Shown: positions 1 to 4,174, counted from the first letter of the stretch. The stretch is 8,130 nt of DNA from an uncultured Aliterella sp. (GCA_905479905.1 CAJQOK010000036.1:1-8130), one strand, 5' to 3'. Numbers and translations: made by a program. Notes: generated by a model not told the origin, from the sequence alone.

Positions 1-38
1 GAGGCTTTAATGATGAAAAGCGATCGCCCCTTGCCTCC

Positions 39-245
39 CTAATTTTGGTTGCTGATTAAGCGATCGAGTATCGCATCTAATCTCCCTATCACCGCTTCCA
101 TTCTTGCCATTTGAGCATGGTGACGTTCTTTATCCTCTTGAAGTTTTACCCGGTCTTCCCTGGCTCTTTCTTTCATCATTTCGATTTTTGTCTCTAACCG
201 CTCAAGCTGATTCTGTATCAAATCAAATTGATTGGGCTTATTCAT
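39..245 (-). CDS. Small coiled-coil protein, function unknown
   Basis: A 68-residue protein, almost entirely charged heptad-like helix: LERLETKIEMM near residue 15 and then a run of K/R/E/D up to about residue 50, ending in a hydrophobic amphipathic stretch (VIGRLDAILDRLI). No membrane segment or catalytic motif is seen. I chose the ATG at 245 because an AGGA lies about nine bases upstream and the helix begins just after it. The open frame continues upstream to an ATG at 323, but that part overlaps, in another frame, the coding tail of the RHH gene. The gene starts two bases after the stop of that tail, which suggests one transcript with the RHH gene. Residues LIQNQ are encoded by the repeated 11-mer GATACAGAATC. 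It could be a structural or accessory protein of a plasmid or phage; the family was not recognised. Confidence 0.6.
   Translation of the reverse strand: MNKPNQFDLIQNQLERLETKIEMMKERAREDRVKLQEDKERHHAQMARMEAVIGRLDAILDRLISNQN
209..219. repeat. Copy of the GATTCTGTATC word
   Basis: Exact copy of an 11-base word found repeatedly in this window. Here it lies inside the coiled-coil gene and is read on the minus strand as part of LIQNQ. A near copy (ATTCTGTATC, 284-293) lies only 64 bases away, in the RHH tail, and is again read as LIQN. Confidence 0.85.
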
Positions 246-247
246 AA

Positions 248-397
248 TTAATCTTCCTGTTCTCCTAATAATTCCCAAGGCACATTCTGTATCAAATCTT
301 GGAATTCTATTAAGCAATCCCAAGCGCGGCTAAATTTAAACTCCCCTTTTTGAGAAGGATTATCGCCATAGCTATTCTTCTTATCTTGGATGAATTA
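248..397 (-). pseudogene. In-frame C-terminal tail of the RHH gene beyond a TAA stop
   Basis: Directly after the TAA that ends the RHH gene (395-397) the same frame stays open for 48 codons to a TAA at 248-250, two bases before the ATG of the coiled-coil gene. The translated tail begins FIQDKKNSYGDN and looks like ordinary protein (aromatic-rich, KFSRAWD, NVPWELLGEQ). A second copy of its start, FIQDKKNNYG, occurs at 782-811, where the base triplet matching this TAA is CAA (Gln). The simplest reading is that a C-to-T change truncated a gene of about 124 residues. Alternatives are that the TAA is the normal stop, or that it is sometimes read through. No separate start codon with a ribosome site is visible for the tail. 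Confidence 0.55.
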
Positions 398-411
398 ATT
401 TAAAGCTTTTA
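364..411. repeat. Direct repeat A, copy 1
   Basis: A 48-base stretch matching 781-828 at 43 of 48 positions. It covers the last codons of the RHH gene, its stop and the start of the in-frame tail. Most differences fall at synonymous or conservative codon positions in the tail frame, which fits descent from a coding sequence. Confidence 0.85.
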
Positions 412-622
412 GAACAATTTCTTGCTTGTTTTCTCCCTCTCTACAAAAGCGCTCTATTACATCCGTTCTAGATATATTTTTTGAGTCGCCAATGTCTTTT
501 AATTTCTGCCAAGCTGAATCGGTTAATTGCATTGACCTAAGCTTTTTTGCTTGAGCGTATCTTAGAGAAAATTTGCCGCTTTCATCTCTATCCATTGTGC
601 GTAATAAAGTAGTATTATTCAT
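395..622 (-). CDS. Ribbon-helix-helix (CopG/Arc-like) DNA-binding protein, probably truncated
   Basis: A 75-residue basic protein. Residues 28-59 fit a ribbon-helix-helix fold: a strand (LRSMQLTD), then helix A (SAWQKLKDIGDSK), a turn (NISR) and helix B (TDVIERFCREG). Such proteins dimerise and insert the strand pair into the major groove at palindromic operators, and often repress their own promoter. Two palindromic sites (653-697) lie 30-75 bases upstream of the start, with a TTGACT on the minus strand between them, so autoregulation is likely but inferred. I kept the ATG at 622, although no good ribosome site precedes it. The stop at 395 appears to be a premature TAA relative to the paralogous copy at 812-814 (see the tail entry). 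The partner could be an antitoxin system, but no toxin gene is recognisable next to it. Confidence 0.7.
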   Translation of the reverse strand: MNNTTLLRTMDRDESGKFSLRYAQAKKLRSMQLTDSAWQKLKDIGDSKNISRTDVIERFCREGENKQEIVLKALN

Positions 623-652
623 GATGCTGAATCTAGTAGGATAGATACAGCT

Positions 653-697
653 TACCGTATATATACACGGTAGTCAATACCATGTATATATACGGCA
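653..697. promoter_or_regulatory. Two palindromic operator-like sites upstream of the RHH gene
   Basis: Site 1 has core CCGTATATATACACGG at 655-670 (one mismatched pair, with arms extended to TACC/GGTA). Site 2 has core CCATGTATATATACGG at 680-695. Their centres are 25 bases apart, between two and three helical turns. On the minus strand a TTGACT at 677-672 lies between the cores and would act as a -35 for the RHH gene; the -10 is unclear. Placing a palindrome right after a -35 is a common repressor layout. Binding by the RHH protein is inferred from proximity only. Confidence 0.6.
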
Positions 698-716
698 ATA
701 GATTTGATAGTAAGTG
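678..716. repeat. Direct repeat B, copy 1
   Basis: A 39-base block containing operator site 2 and its right flank (AATAGATTTGA, AGTAAGTG). It matches 1344-1382 at 36 of 39 positions. Together with repeat A it brackets first the RHH gene and then the GIY-YIG gene in the same order. Confidence 0.85.
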
Positions 717-780
717 TTAGAAGCTATTGCTTCCTCGTTATTATTTCGTTCTTTTAATAGATGGTCTAACACTGCACAAA

Positions 781-828
781 CGCCATAGTTATTTTTCTTA
801 TCTTGGATGAATTGAGTTAAAGGTTTTA
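781..828. repeat. Direct repeat A, copy 2
   Basis: Second copy of the 48-base repeat (364-411). In this copy it holds the last codons and stop of the GIY-YIG gene in one frame and the RHH-like tail in another. The shared DNA is read in a different frame by the two intact genes, so it is inherited DNA rather than a shared protein end. Confidence 0.85.
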
Positions 829-1298
829 AAAAATTGTTCTACGCCATCATAATTTCGTTCTCTATATGCACCCGCTACATTTAAAACAGGCTTAATAGTT
901 TCAATTAATTGGTATTCTAATTTGAACCTTTCCTTAACATAACCGTTCCAAATTTTATAATGGACTACTAAATTGTAAATATCATATAGTCCTAATCTTA
1001 GACACTCCCTCATTCCCATACTCCTGTAAGCCTGATAAGTAGGACATTGCTTGTTACGGAAAATTCTACTGATAGGATTGTCGTTTAAGTATAGCCATAG
1101 CCTGTTGTTTAAACTTATAGTAGAGCCAATATATACCACTCTCCTATTTACACTTACTGCATAGACACATTGCAAGTCTGGTAAGCATTCTTTTACGAAC
1201 TTACAACTTTCCCATTCATTTATTATGATTTCCTCAGTTATTACACTATTTCTATCGTACCTATCTACTAAATTAGACATAATTTTAAATGTTCTCAT
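798..1298 (-). CDS. GIY-YIG family nuclease
   Basis: A 166-residue protein with a GIY-YIG core: VYAV (residues 45-48, the GIY position), VYIGST (55-60, the YIG), Arg66 in SLNNR (the expected catalytic Arg) and Glu128 in LEYQLIETIKPVLN, with the conserved terminal Asn140. These are the residues used by homing endonucleases and T5orf172-like enzymes to cut DNA with a metal ion. No zinc finger or other DNA-binding domain is obvious; residues 1-40 may have that role. All key residues are present, so it is likely active. The gene lies between direct repeats B' (1344-1382, its promoter side) and A' (781-828, its 3' end), exactly as the RHH gene lies between B and A. It is AT-rich. An alternative start is the ATG at 1280. 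It could be a homing-type nuclease or a defence/competition enzyme. Confidence 0.85.
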   Translation of the reverse strand: MRTFKIMSNLVDRYDRNSVITEEIIINEWESCKFVKECLPDLQCVYAVSVNRRVVYIGSTISLNNRLWLYLNDNPISRIFRNKQCPTYQAYRSMGMRECLRLGLYDIYNLVVHYKIWNGYVKERFKLEYQLIETIKPVLNVAGAYRERNYDGVEQFFKTFNSIHPR

Positions 1299-1343
1299 CT
1301 ATTAAAATTACTAAAATAAACTAATGGGCAATGTTAAACATCT

Positions 1344-1382
1344 TACCATATATATATACGGTAATAGATTTGAGAGTAAGTG
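1344..1382. promoter_or_regulatory. Direct repeat B, copy 2, with a palindromic operator site
   Basis: Contains core CCATATATATATACGG (1346-1361) with arms TTACC/GGTAA. Its right flank equals that of site 2 near the RHH gene and its left flank (TCTTACC) resembles that of site 1 (GCTTACC). This locus therefore has one site where the RHH locus has two. It lies about 45 bases upstream of the GIY-YIG start and about 50 bases upstream of the plus-strand gene at 1415, so it could control both. Confidence 0.6.
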
Positions 1383-1414
1383 ATAATAAAAGTATCAGCG
1401 CTAGAGGTAAAGCA

Positions 1415-1525
1415 ATGACTGATAAGACTCAAACCGATCGGACACAATTAGTCATCTGGCTGTCTTGGATTCTAATTGTCATTATGAACGCAGTCACAAT
1501 ATGGGGCTATTTTCGTGGAAGATGA
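1415..1525 (+). CDS. Small single-helix membrane protein
   Basis: A 36-residue protein: a polar N-terminus (MTDKTQTDRTQ), then about 20 hydrophobic residues (LVIWLSWILIVIMNAVTIW) and a basic end (GYFRGR), which predicts one membrane helix. I chose the ATG at 1415 because AGAGGT lies six bases upstream; the longer frame from 1331 would run through the operator repeat. It overlaps the next gene by 11 bases, suggesting translational coupling. The pairing with an anchored coiled-coil protein resembles phage lysis accessory pairs, but the sequence alone does not prove it. A small membrane toxin is another possibility. Confidence 0.6.
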   Translation: MTDKTQTDRTQLVIWLSWILIVIMNAVTIWGYFRGR

Positions 1526-1694
1526 GATTAAGCAATTAAAACAGGAGATTGAGGAATTAAAAGTTAAATTGATGAATGTAGATACTAAGTTAGAAGCTTA
1601 CAAATCAGCAATGGGACAGGTAACAAATCTTGCATTTGGTCTAATTGCTAGTGCTACAATTACTGTTCTAGTATCTAATGTTTTAAAAAGATAA
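1515..1694 (+). CDS. Coiled-coil protein with C-terminal membrane anchor (XhlA-like architecture)
   Basis: A 59-residue protein read from a GTG at 1515. Residues 2-35 form a charged coiled coil (EIKQLKQEIEELKVKL); residues 38-56 are hydrophobic (LAFGLIASATITVLVSNVL), followed by a basic KR end. This is the layout of haemolysin XhlA-type and other phage membrane accessory proteins. No ATG in this frame lies before the coiled coil and the upstream gene overlaps it by 11 bases, so GTG with coupling is the best start. The protein at the right edge of the window (7950-8130) also has a coiled-coil character but no visible anchor. The function is unproven. Confidence 0.6.
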   Translation: MEDEIKQLKQEIEELKVKLMNVDTKLEAYKSAMGQVTNLAFGLIASATITVLVSNVLKR

Positions 1695-1719
1695 ACTTTG
1701 CTATGGAGCTTCTTTGTTG

Positions 1720-1753
1720 AACGTCCTGCCGTGTATATACACGGCAGGACGTT
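1720..1753. promoter_or_regulatory. Perfect 34-bp palindrome with the operator core
   Basis: All 17 base pairs match. The central 16 bases, CCGTGTATATACACGG (1729-1744), are the ideal form of the sites at 655, 680 and 1346; the arms GGACGTT/AACGTCC are unique to this copy. It lies between two converging genes (ends at 1694 and 1774). A terminator role is possible, but neither side has a real T-run after the stem, so a protein-binding site or cruciform is at least as likely. Confidence 0.7.
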
Positions 1754-1773
1754 TGATTAGGGGATAGTTTAGC

Positions 1774-2352
1774 TTAATAAGGAATAATGTCTTCAGTTTC
1801 CCTAGCTGCTATTTTTGTATCATCTACAGGTGTCTTGGCAATGTATTTTATTACTTCCAAAGTCGCCAGACAATCGCCTACAGCACTATGATCGCCGCCT
1901 GGTAATTTTTGCCATTTATTATTTCCAAAATAATCGTTCCATTCCCCCACAAACTCAGAGTAAAGGTGCATGATACAAAGCTCTTGATACTCAAATTTTG
2001 ATAATCCATAAACAGAACAGCATAAATCTAGAACTGGACTATCAAAACCTGTGTTGTAAATTAATACTGTCTTGTTATTAATTATTGATTTTACTTGCTC
2101 GTATATCTCCTTAAAAGTTGGAGCGTTAGAAACAGTTTTTTCTGTAATGCCATGAATCGCCGCCGCGCCTGACTCTATTTTACGTGTTGGCTTTACTAAA
2201 GTGTTTAGCAAAGTTTTACCTGATAAATCAATAATGGCTATTTGTACGATTTCGCAAGGATAAAGCCCGGTTGTCTCAGTGTCTAGAATTACATACTTAT
2301 TTGGGTCTTTTAAAACGGTTCTTGCTGCGATAATACAATCTAATTCATTCAT
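1774..2352 (-). CDS. DEDDh 3'-5' exonuclease (DnaQ/epsilon-like)
   Basis: A 192-residue RNase H-fold exonuclease, of the type that removes nucleotides from DNA or RNA 3' ends using two metal ions. The motifs are complete: ExoI LDTETTG with Asp24 and Glu26; ExoII in NTGFDSPVL with Asp104; ExoIII HSAVGD with His155 and Asp160. The His marks the DEDDh class. The GAAAIHGIT segment (residues 62-70) is also typical of the DnaQ group. The size fits a stand-alone exonuclease with no polymerase domain. It is the last gene of the minus-strand operon and overlaps its upstream neighbour by 8 bases, so it is co-translated with it. In an accessory element it may serve repair, replication or nucleic-acid degradation; which one cannot be told. 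Confidence 0.9.
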   Translation of the reverse strand: MNELDCIIAARTVLKDPNKYVILDTETTGLYPCEIVQIAIIDLSGKTLLNTLVKPTRKIESGAAAIHGITEKTVSNAPTFKEIYEQVKSIINNKTVLIYNTGFDSPVLDLCCSVYGLSKFEYQELCIMHLYSEFVGEWNDYFGNNKWQKLPGGDHSAVGDCLATLEVIKYIAKTPVDDTKIAARETEDIIPY

Positions 2353-2695
2353 AAGATGATTCCCTGTCAGTAAAGGTTAAATAGATTCTGGATTCGTTTT
2401 GTTTGGGCGGTCGGTTTTGATAAATCCCTGACTGTTCTTGGAGTTTTAAGTTGTACTGTTGGGCAGATTCAATAAAGCAGCGCGCGGCTTGCTCTACTTT
2501 GTCGGTAGCAGCCCAGACACGGACTCTAATTAAATCTGATGGCGGGTCGGCGATGCGATCGTCTCTTTCCCATTTCTGAAGTTTGGAATCCCAGAAAAAA
2601 CCTAGCTCGTTTAGCTGTTTGTACAAGGATTCTTGGGTTTCATGGTTAAGGGTGGCGATTTCGCAAGCCTTGATGTATTTCTTGGTTTGCTTCAT
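2345..2695 (-). CDS. Conserved cyanobacterial-type hypothetical protein
   Basis: A 116-residue soluble protein beginning MKQTKKYIKACE. Visible blocks are a helical segment ending in GFFWDSKLQKWER (residues 33-45), a strand IRVRVWAATDKVEQAARCF and a basic RPPKQNESRIYLTF motif near the C-terminus. I believe similar proteins occur in other cyanobacterial accessory regions, but I know no assigned function. I chose the ATG at 2695 because it shares its A with the TAA of the upstream gene (TAATG) and follows GAGGT; the longer frame from 2749 would overlap that gene by 55 bases. It overlaps the exonuclease gene downstream. Confidence 0.65.
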   Translation of the reverse strand: MKQTKKYIKACEIATLNHETQESLYKQLNELGFFWDSKLQKWERDDRIADPPSDLIRVRVWAATDKVEQAARCFIESAQQYNLKLQEQSGIYQNRPPKQNESRIYLTFTDRESSYE

Positions 2696-2910
2696 TACCT
2701 CTTTTCCATTGGTATTTCTAGGGCAGCCCCGCATCTGTCGCAATGCCATAGATAATTTGGTTTAGCAGCCATCGGGCTAGTAGTAATCCGGTAATGCTTG
2801 CCAAGTTTAAATAAGCCATCTTTTCGGAGCTTTCTTAGTTGGCGGGGTGTTATGCCGAGGAAGTCGGCGGCGGTGTTGGTGTCCGCCCAGCCGCTAGGTT
2901 GTTTTGTCAT
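2695..2910 (-). CDS. Excisionase/MerR-like helix-turn-helix protein
   Basis: A 71-residue protein. Residues 11-33 (TNTAADFLGITPRQLRKLRKDG) form a MerR/AlpA-type helix-turn-helix that typically selects a site in DNA, followed by a wing-like segment (FKLGKHYRIT). The C-terminal half (NYLWHCDRCGAALEIPMEKR) is typical of short cyanobacterial proteins of this kind. The CxxC at 57-60 is unlikely to be a zinc site on its own because no second pair exists. Proteins of this class act as excisionases or small regulators of mobile elements. The start overlaps the upstream gene by 17 bases, and the stop is fused to the next start. Confidence 0.75.
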   Translation of the reverse strand: MTKQPSGWADTNTAADFLGITPRQLRKLRKDGLFKLGKHYRITTSPMAAKPNYLWHCDRCGAALEIPMEKR

Positions 2911-3094
2911 TGCTGAAGTCTAGGTACTGATTGGATATTGCTTCGATAATCGCTTTAGCATCTTCGTTGCGATATAAATTCTTGCCCCCGGCGCTCCAAT
3001 AAATCATGGCAATGGGTACATCTAGATGTACTTCTACTCGTTGGAGAAAGGCTAAATTAATGTATTCGCCGCTTGGGAGCTTGACTATATACAT
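2894..3094 (-). CDS. Small conserved hypothetical protein
   Basis: A 66-residue protein starting MYIVKLPSGEYINLAFLQ. The pattern is a small beta-rich fold (LPSGEYINL, VEVHLDVPIAMIYWS) followed by an amphipathic helix (EDAKAIIEAISNQY). The ordering of LPSG-x-YINL, xIYW and DAKAIIEAI resembles short cyanobacterial hypotheticals, whose function I do not know. I preferred the ATG at 3094, which overlaps the upstream gene by 10 bases; the frame also allows an ATG at 3118, adding MRRSQRKF. It belongs to the six-gene minus-strand operon. Confidence 0.6.
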   Translation of the reverse strand: MYIVKLPSGEYINLAFLQRVEVHLDVPIAMIYWSAGGKNLYRNEDAKAIIEAISNQYLDFSNDKTT

Positions 3095-3294
3095 GAATTT
3101 TCTTTGACTACGCCGCATAGGTCGGCTAGGGCAAGCTCTACCTGTTCGGCTAAGTGTTCAAGCCGTTCCACGTCGTCCAAGGTAAAAGTATTGTTATCTT
3201 GCGCCGCTACCCGTTTGGCAGTGGTTAGTTGCTCGTGTGCTTCTACTAGAAGATTCTGTATCGCCATTTGAGCAATACTTTTTTCTGTTTTCAT
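3085..3294 (-). CDS. Small helical protein, paralogue of the adjacent upstream gene
   Basis: A 69-residue helical protein starting MKTEKSIAQM. It aligns with its upstream neighbour: AIQNLLVEAHEQLTTA against LIQNQLAEAHKQLAAA, then a short loop with F-x-LDD/F-x-FDE and a second helix. This indicates a tandem duplication. I chose the ATG at 3294 rather than 3357 because 20 bases around it are identical to those around the start of the paralogue, and because the longer form would overlap that gene. No Shine-Dalgarno site is seen at either start. The IQN residues come from the repeated 11-mer at 3252-3262. Function unknown. Confidence 0.65.
   Translation of the reverse strand: MKTEKSIAQMAIQNLLVEAHEQLTTAKRVAAQDNNTFTLDDVERLEHLAEQVELALADLCGVVKENSCI
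3252..3262. repeat. Copy of the GATTCTGTATC word
   Basis: Exact copy of the 11-mer within the small helical gene, read there as AIQNL. It sits at the position matching the 3475-3485 copy in the paralogous gene. Confidence 0.85.
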
Positions 3295-3310
3295 GGTTTT
3301 TGAGTTGGGT
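3291..3310 (-). repeat. Duplicated leader around a start codon
   Basis: Twenty bases identical to 3538-3557. On the minus strand they read ACCCAACTCAAAAACCATGA, with the start codon near the end. No Shine-Dalgarno motif is present, so the conserved leader itself (unstructured, A-rich) may carry the translation signal, or it simply reflects the recent duplication. Confidence 0.8.
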
Positions 3311-3313
3311 AAG

Positions 3314-3541
3314 TTATTTGTAATCGCTCTGCCAGGTGTCGCGGAGATAGGCGGCAAGCTCTTGCACTGCGTCTACTGCCCGGTTGAGCTTGGTTGTTTC
3401 GTCGAAATTAAAGATGTGCTGCGCTCCTGATAAGGTTTCGGCGGCGGCAAGTTGCTTATGTGCCTCGGCTAACTGATTCTGTATCAGTTCTTTGGCGGCA
3501 AGTTGATTGCGCTGGTAGTTTTCTAAAAGTTTGGATTTCAT
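3314..3541 (-). CDS. Small helical protein, first gene of the minus-strand operon
   Basis: A 75-residue helical protein, MKSKLLENYQRNQLAAKE at the start and LIQNQLAEAHKQLAAAETL in the middle, followed by FNFDETTKLNRAVDAVQELAAYLRDTW. Both halves look amphipathic, so a helical hairpin or coiled-coil dimer is likely. It is paralogous to the gene just downstream; the two share the same leader and are separated by 19 bases. It is the promoter-proximal gene of the operon that ends with the exonuclease. The promoter was not identified with confidence. Function unknown. Confidence 0.7.
   Translation of the reverse strand: MKSKLLENYQRNQLAAKELIQNQLAEAHKQLAAAETLSGAQHIFNFDETTKLNRAVDAVQELAAYLRDTWQSDYK
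3475..3485. repeat. Copy of the GATTCTGTATC word
   Basis: Exact copy of the 11-mer, read on the minus strand as LIQNQ, the same peptide as at 209-219 in an otherwise different protein. Confidence 0.85.
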
Positions 3542-3557
3542 GGTTTTTGAGTTGGGT
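3538..3557 (-). repeat. Duplicated leader around a start codon, first copy
   Basis: Identical over 20 bases to 3291-3310, covering the start codon of the first operon gene and its A-rich leader. Confidence 0.8.
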
Positions 3558-3778
3558 TAGTACAGGTGTTCTCGCCTTGCATCTGCTGGATTTTCGCCAT
3601 TAATTAATCTGGATGGCGGTGCTGACCTAGTAACTAGGCTCCTAGCGTTTAATACTTAGCGTGATCGTGTTAAGAGACAAACAAAAGCAGATATTCCCAT
3701 AGACATCCCTTTCTTTAGGTGTCTGCTTTTTATGTTGTCTATTAACTAGCAGTTTACCGCCAGCCTCCGAGGTTGTTA
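3558..3778. other. Divergent intergenic region without a gene
   Basis: The region between the minus-strand operon and the plus-strand Xre gene. It holds a short palindrome CCTAGTAACTAGG (3626-3638), a long imperfect hairpin (3675-3740) and CGCCAGC at 3758-3764, which pairs with GCTGGCG at 3790-3796. No open frame with a start is convincing. A promoter for the minus-strand operon must lie here, but I see only weak candidates (TTGTCT at 3680-3675 with TAAGTA 16 bases on). Confidence 0.5.
3675..3740. ncRNA. Possible structured RNA element
   Basis: Outer arms AGACAA (3675-3680) and TTGTCT (3735-3740) and inner arms AAAAGCAGA (3683-3691) and TCTGCTTTT (3722-3730) can pair as one long hairpin with a 30-base loop. 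A competing hairpin uses AGACA (3701-3705) with TGTCT (3720-3724), sharing bases with the inner arm. The last arm ends in T5, so on the plus strand it could also terminate. No gene ends here, so an independent small RNA or attenuator is conceivable. This is weak evidence, from pairing alone. Confidence 0.3.
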
Positions 3779-3811
3779 AGCGGTTGACTGCTGGCGTTAC
3801 ACCGCTATAAT
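3779..3811 (+). promoter_or_regulatory. Strong sigma70-type promoter within an operator dyad
   Basis: -35 TTGACT (3784-3789), a 16-base spacer and a perfect -10 TATAAT (3806-3811). The dyad AGCGGT (3779-3784) and ACCGCT (3801-3806) spans the promoter, and GCTGGCG (3790-3796) pairs with CGCCAGC further upstream. An Xre protein bound to the dyad would block RNA polymerase. The -10 overlaps the ATG at 3810, so a transcript from here starts inside the annotated reading frame. Confidence 0.65.
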
Positions 3812-4064
3812 GAATACAGAAAACTCACAAGACCAACCAACCTTGAAGACACTTCGAGAAAGTGCTGGACTAACTCAGCCGGAACTAAGCCGACGAATAA
3901 ATGCAGGCATTAGGACTATTGGCGATTGGGAAAGGGGAGTATACGCCCCAAGTTTTGATCGGGCGATCGCTCTTGCCCGTGAGCTTGGCGTGTCTCTAAA
4001 AACTCTTGCTAAATCTATGAAGATGGATGTCTCAGGAGTGCCAGACGAGCCAGACCAAGACTAA
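3810..4064 (+). CDS. Xre/HTH_3-family transcriptional regulator
   Basis: An 84-residue protein as drawn. Residues 11-65 form a lambda Cro/C1-type helix-turn-helix: TLKTLRESAGLTQPELSRRI, then the recognition helix around INAGIRTIGDWERG, and APSFDRAIALARELGVSLKTL. The tail is acidic (VPDEPDQD). Such proteins repress phage or plasmid promoters, often their own. A consensus promoter inside a dyad covers the ATG, so transcription probably begins near 3818. In that case the real start would be the TTG at 3843, just before KTLRESAGL, giving 73 residues with the HTH intact. No Shine-Dalgarno site is visible at either start. A clear terminator follows, so the gene is likely monocistronic. Confidence 0.85.
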   Translation: MNTENSQDQPTLKTLRESAGLTQPELSRRINAGIRTIGDWERGVYAPSFDRAIALARELGVSLKTLAKSMKMDVSGVPDEPDQD

Positions 4065-4072
4065 CCACAAAT

Positions 4073-4110
4073 AAAAACCGCTCAGTCGGTCTAATGATTG
4101 AGCGGTTTTT
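4073..4110. terminator. Rho-independent terminator after the Xre gene
   Basis: Perfect 12-bp stem AAAAACCGCTCA (4073-4084) with TGAGCGGTTTTT (4099-4110) and a 14-base loop, with A and T tracts on the two sides, so it can work in both directions. An ATG at 4094 falls in the loop, which argues against it as the start of the next gene. Confidence 0.85.
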
Positions 4111-4156
4111 AGTGGTTCGTCAGCAAGCAGAAGCAATGTCAAGTGAATCTGCCAAA

Positions 4157-4163
4157 AAGGAGG
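4157..4163 (+). promoter_or_regulatory. Shine-Dalgarno site deciding the start of the next gene
   Basis: AAGGAGG lies 11 bases before the ATG at 4175. The spacing is slightly long, but it is the only strong site near this frame. It supports 4175 over the earlier ATGs at 4094 (in the terminator loop) and 4136. Confidence 0.65.
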
Positions 4164-4174
4164 AACAACTTATT

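Larger units (their letters stand above)
674..829 (-). pseudogene. Remnant C-terminal tail of a second RHH copy
   Basis: A frame open for 51 codons, reading LKPLTQFIQDKKNNYG at its start. This matches the end of the RHH gene plus its in-frame tail (LKALN, stop, FIQDKKNSYG). A TAG lies just upstream in the same frame and no start codon is available, so it cannot be expressed alone. It overlaps the last ten codons of the GIY-YIG gene in another frame. After the first 16 residues the similarity to the RHH tail fades, and the frame ends at a TGA inside the operator region. I read it as what is left of a duplicated RHH gene. Confidence 0.55.

Noticed and set aside
1..38. GAGGC/GCCTC inverted repeat as a terminator
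   Set aside because: Only five base pairs with a long loop and no T-run; it may be chance around the HIP1 site.
2695..2760. CxxC in the HTH protein as a zinc ribbon
   Set aside because: Only one CxxC pair is present, and no second Cys or His pair is placed to complete a site.
2583..2765. Plus-strand open frame of 60 codons
   Set aside because: It is antisense to two overlapping operon genes and has no ribosome site.
4094..4174. Longer version of the small zinc-binding gene starting at 4094
   Set aside because: Its ATG lies in the loop of a 12-bp terminator, and the ribosome site points to the ATG at 4175.
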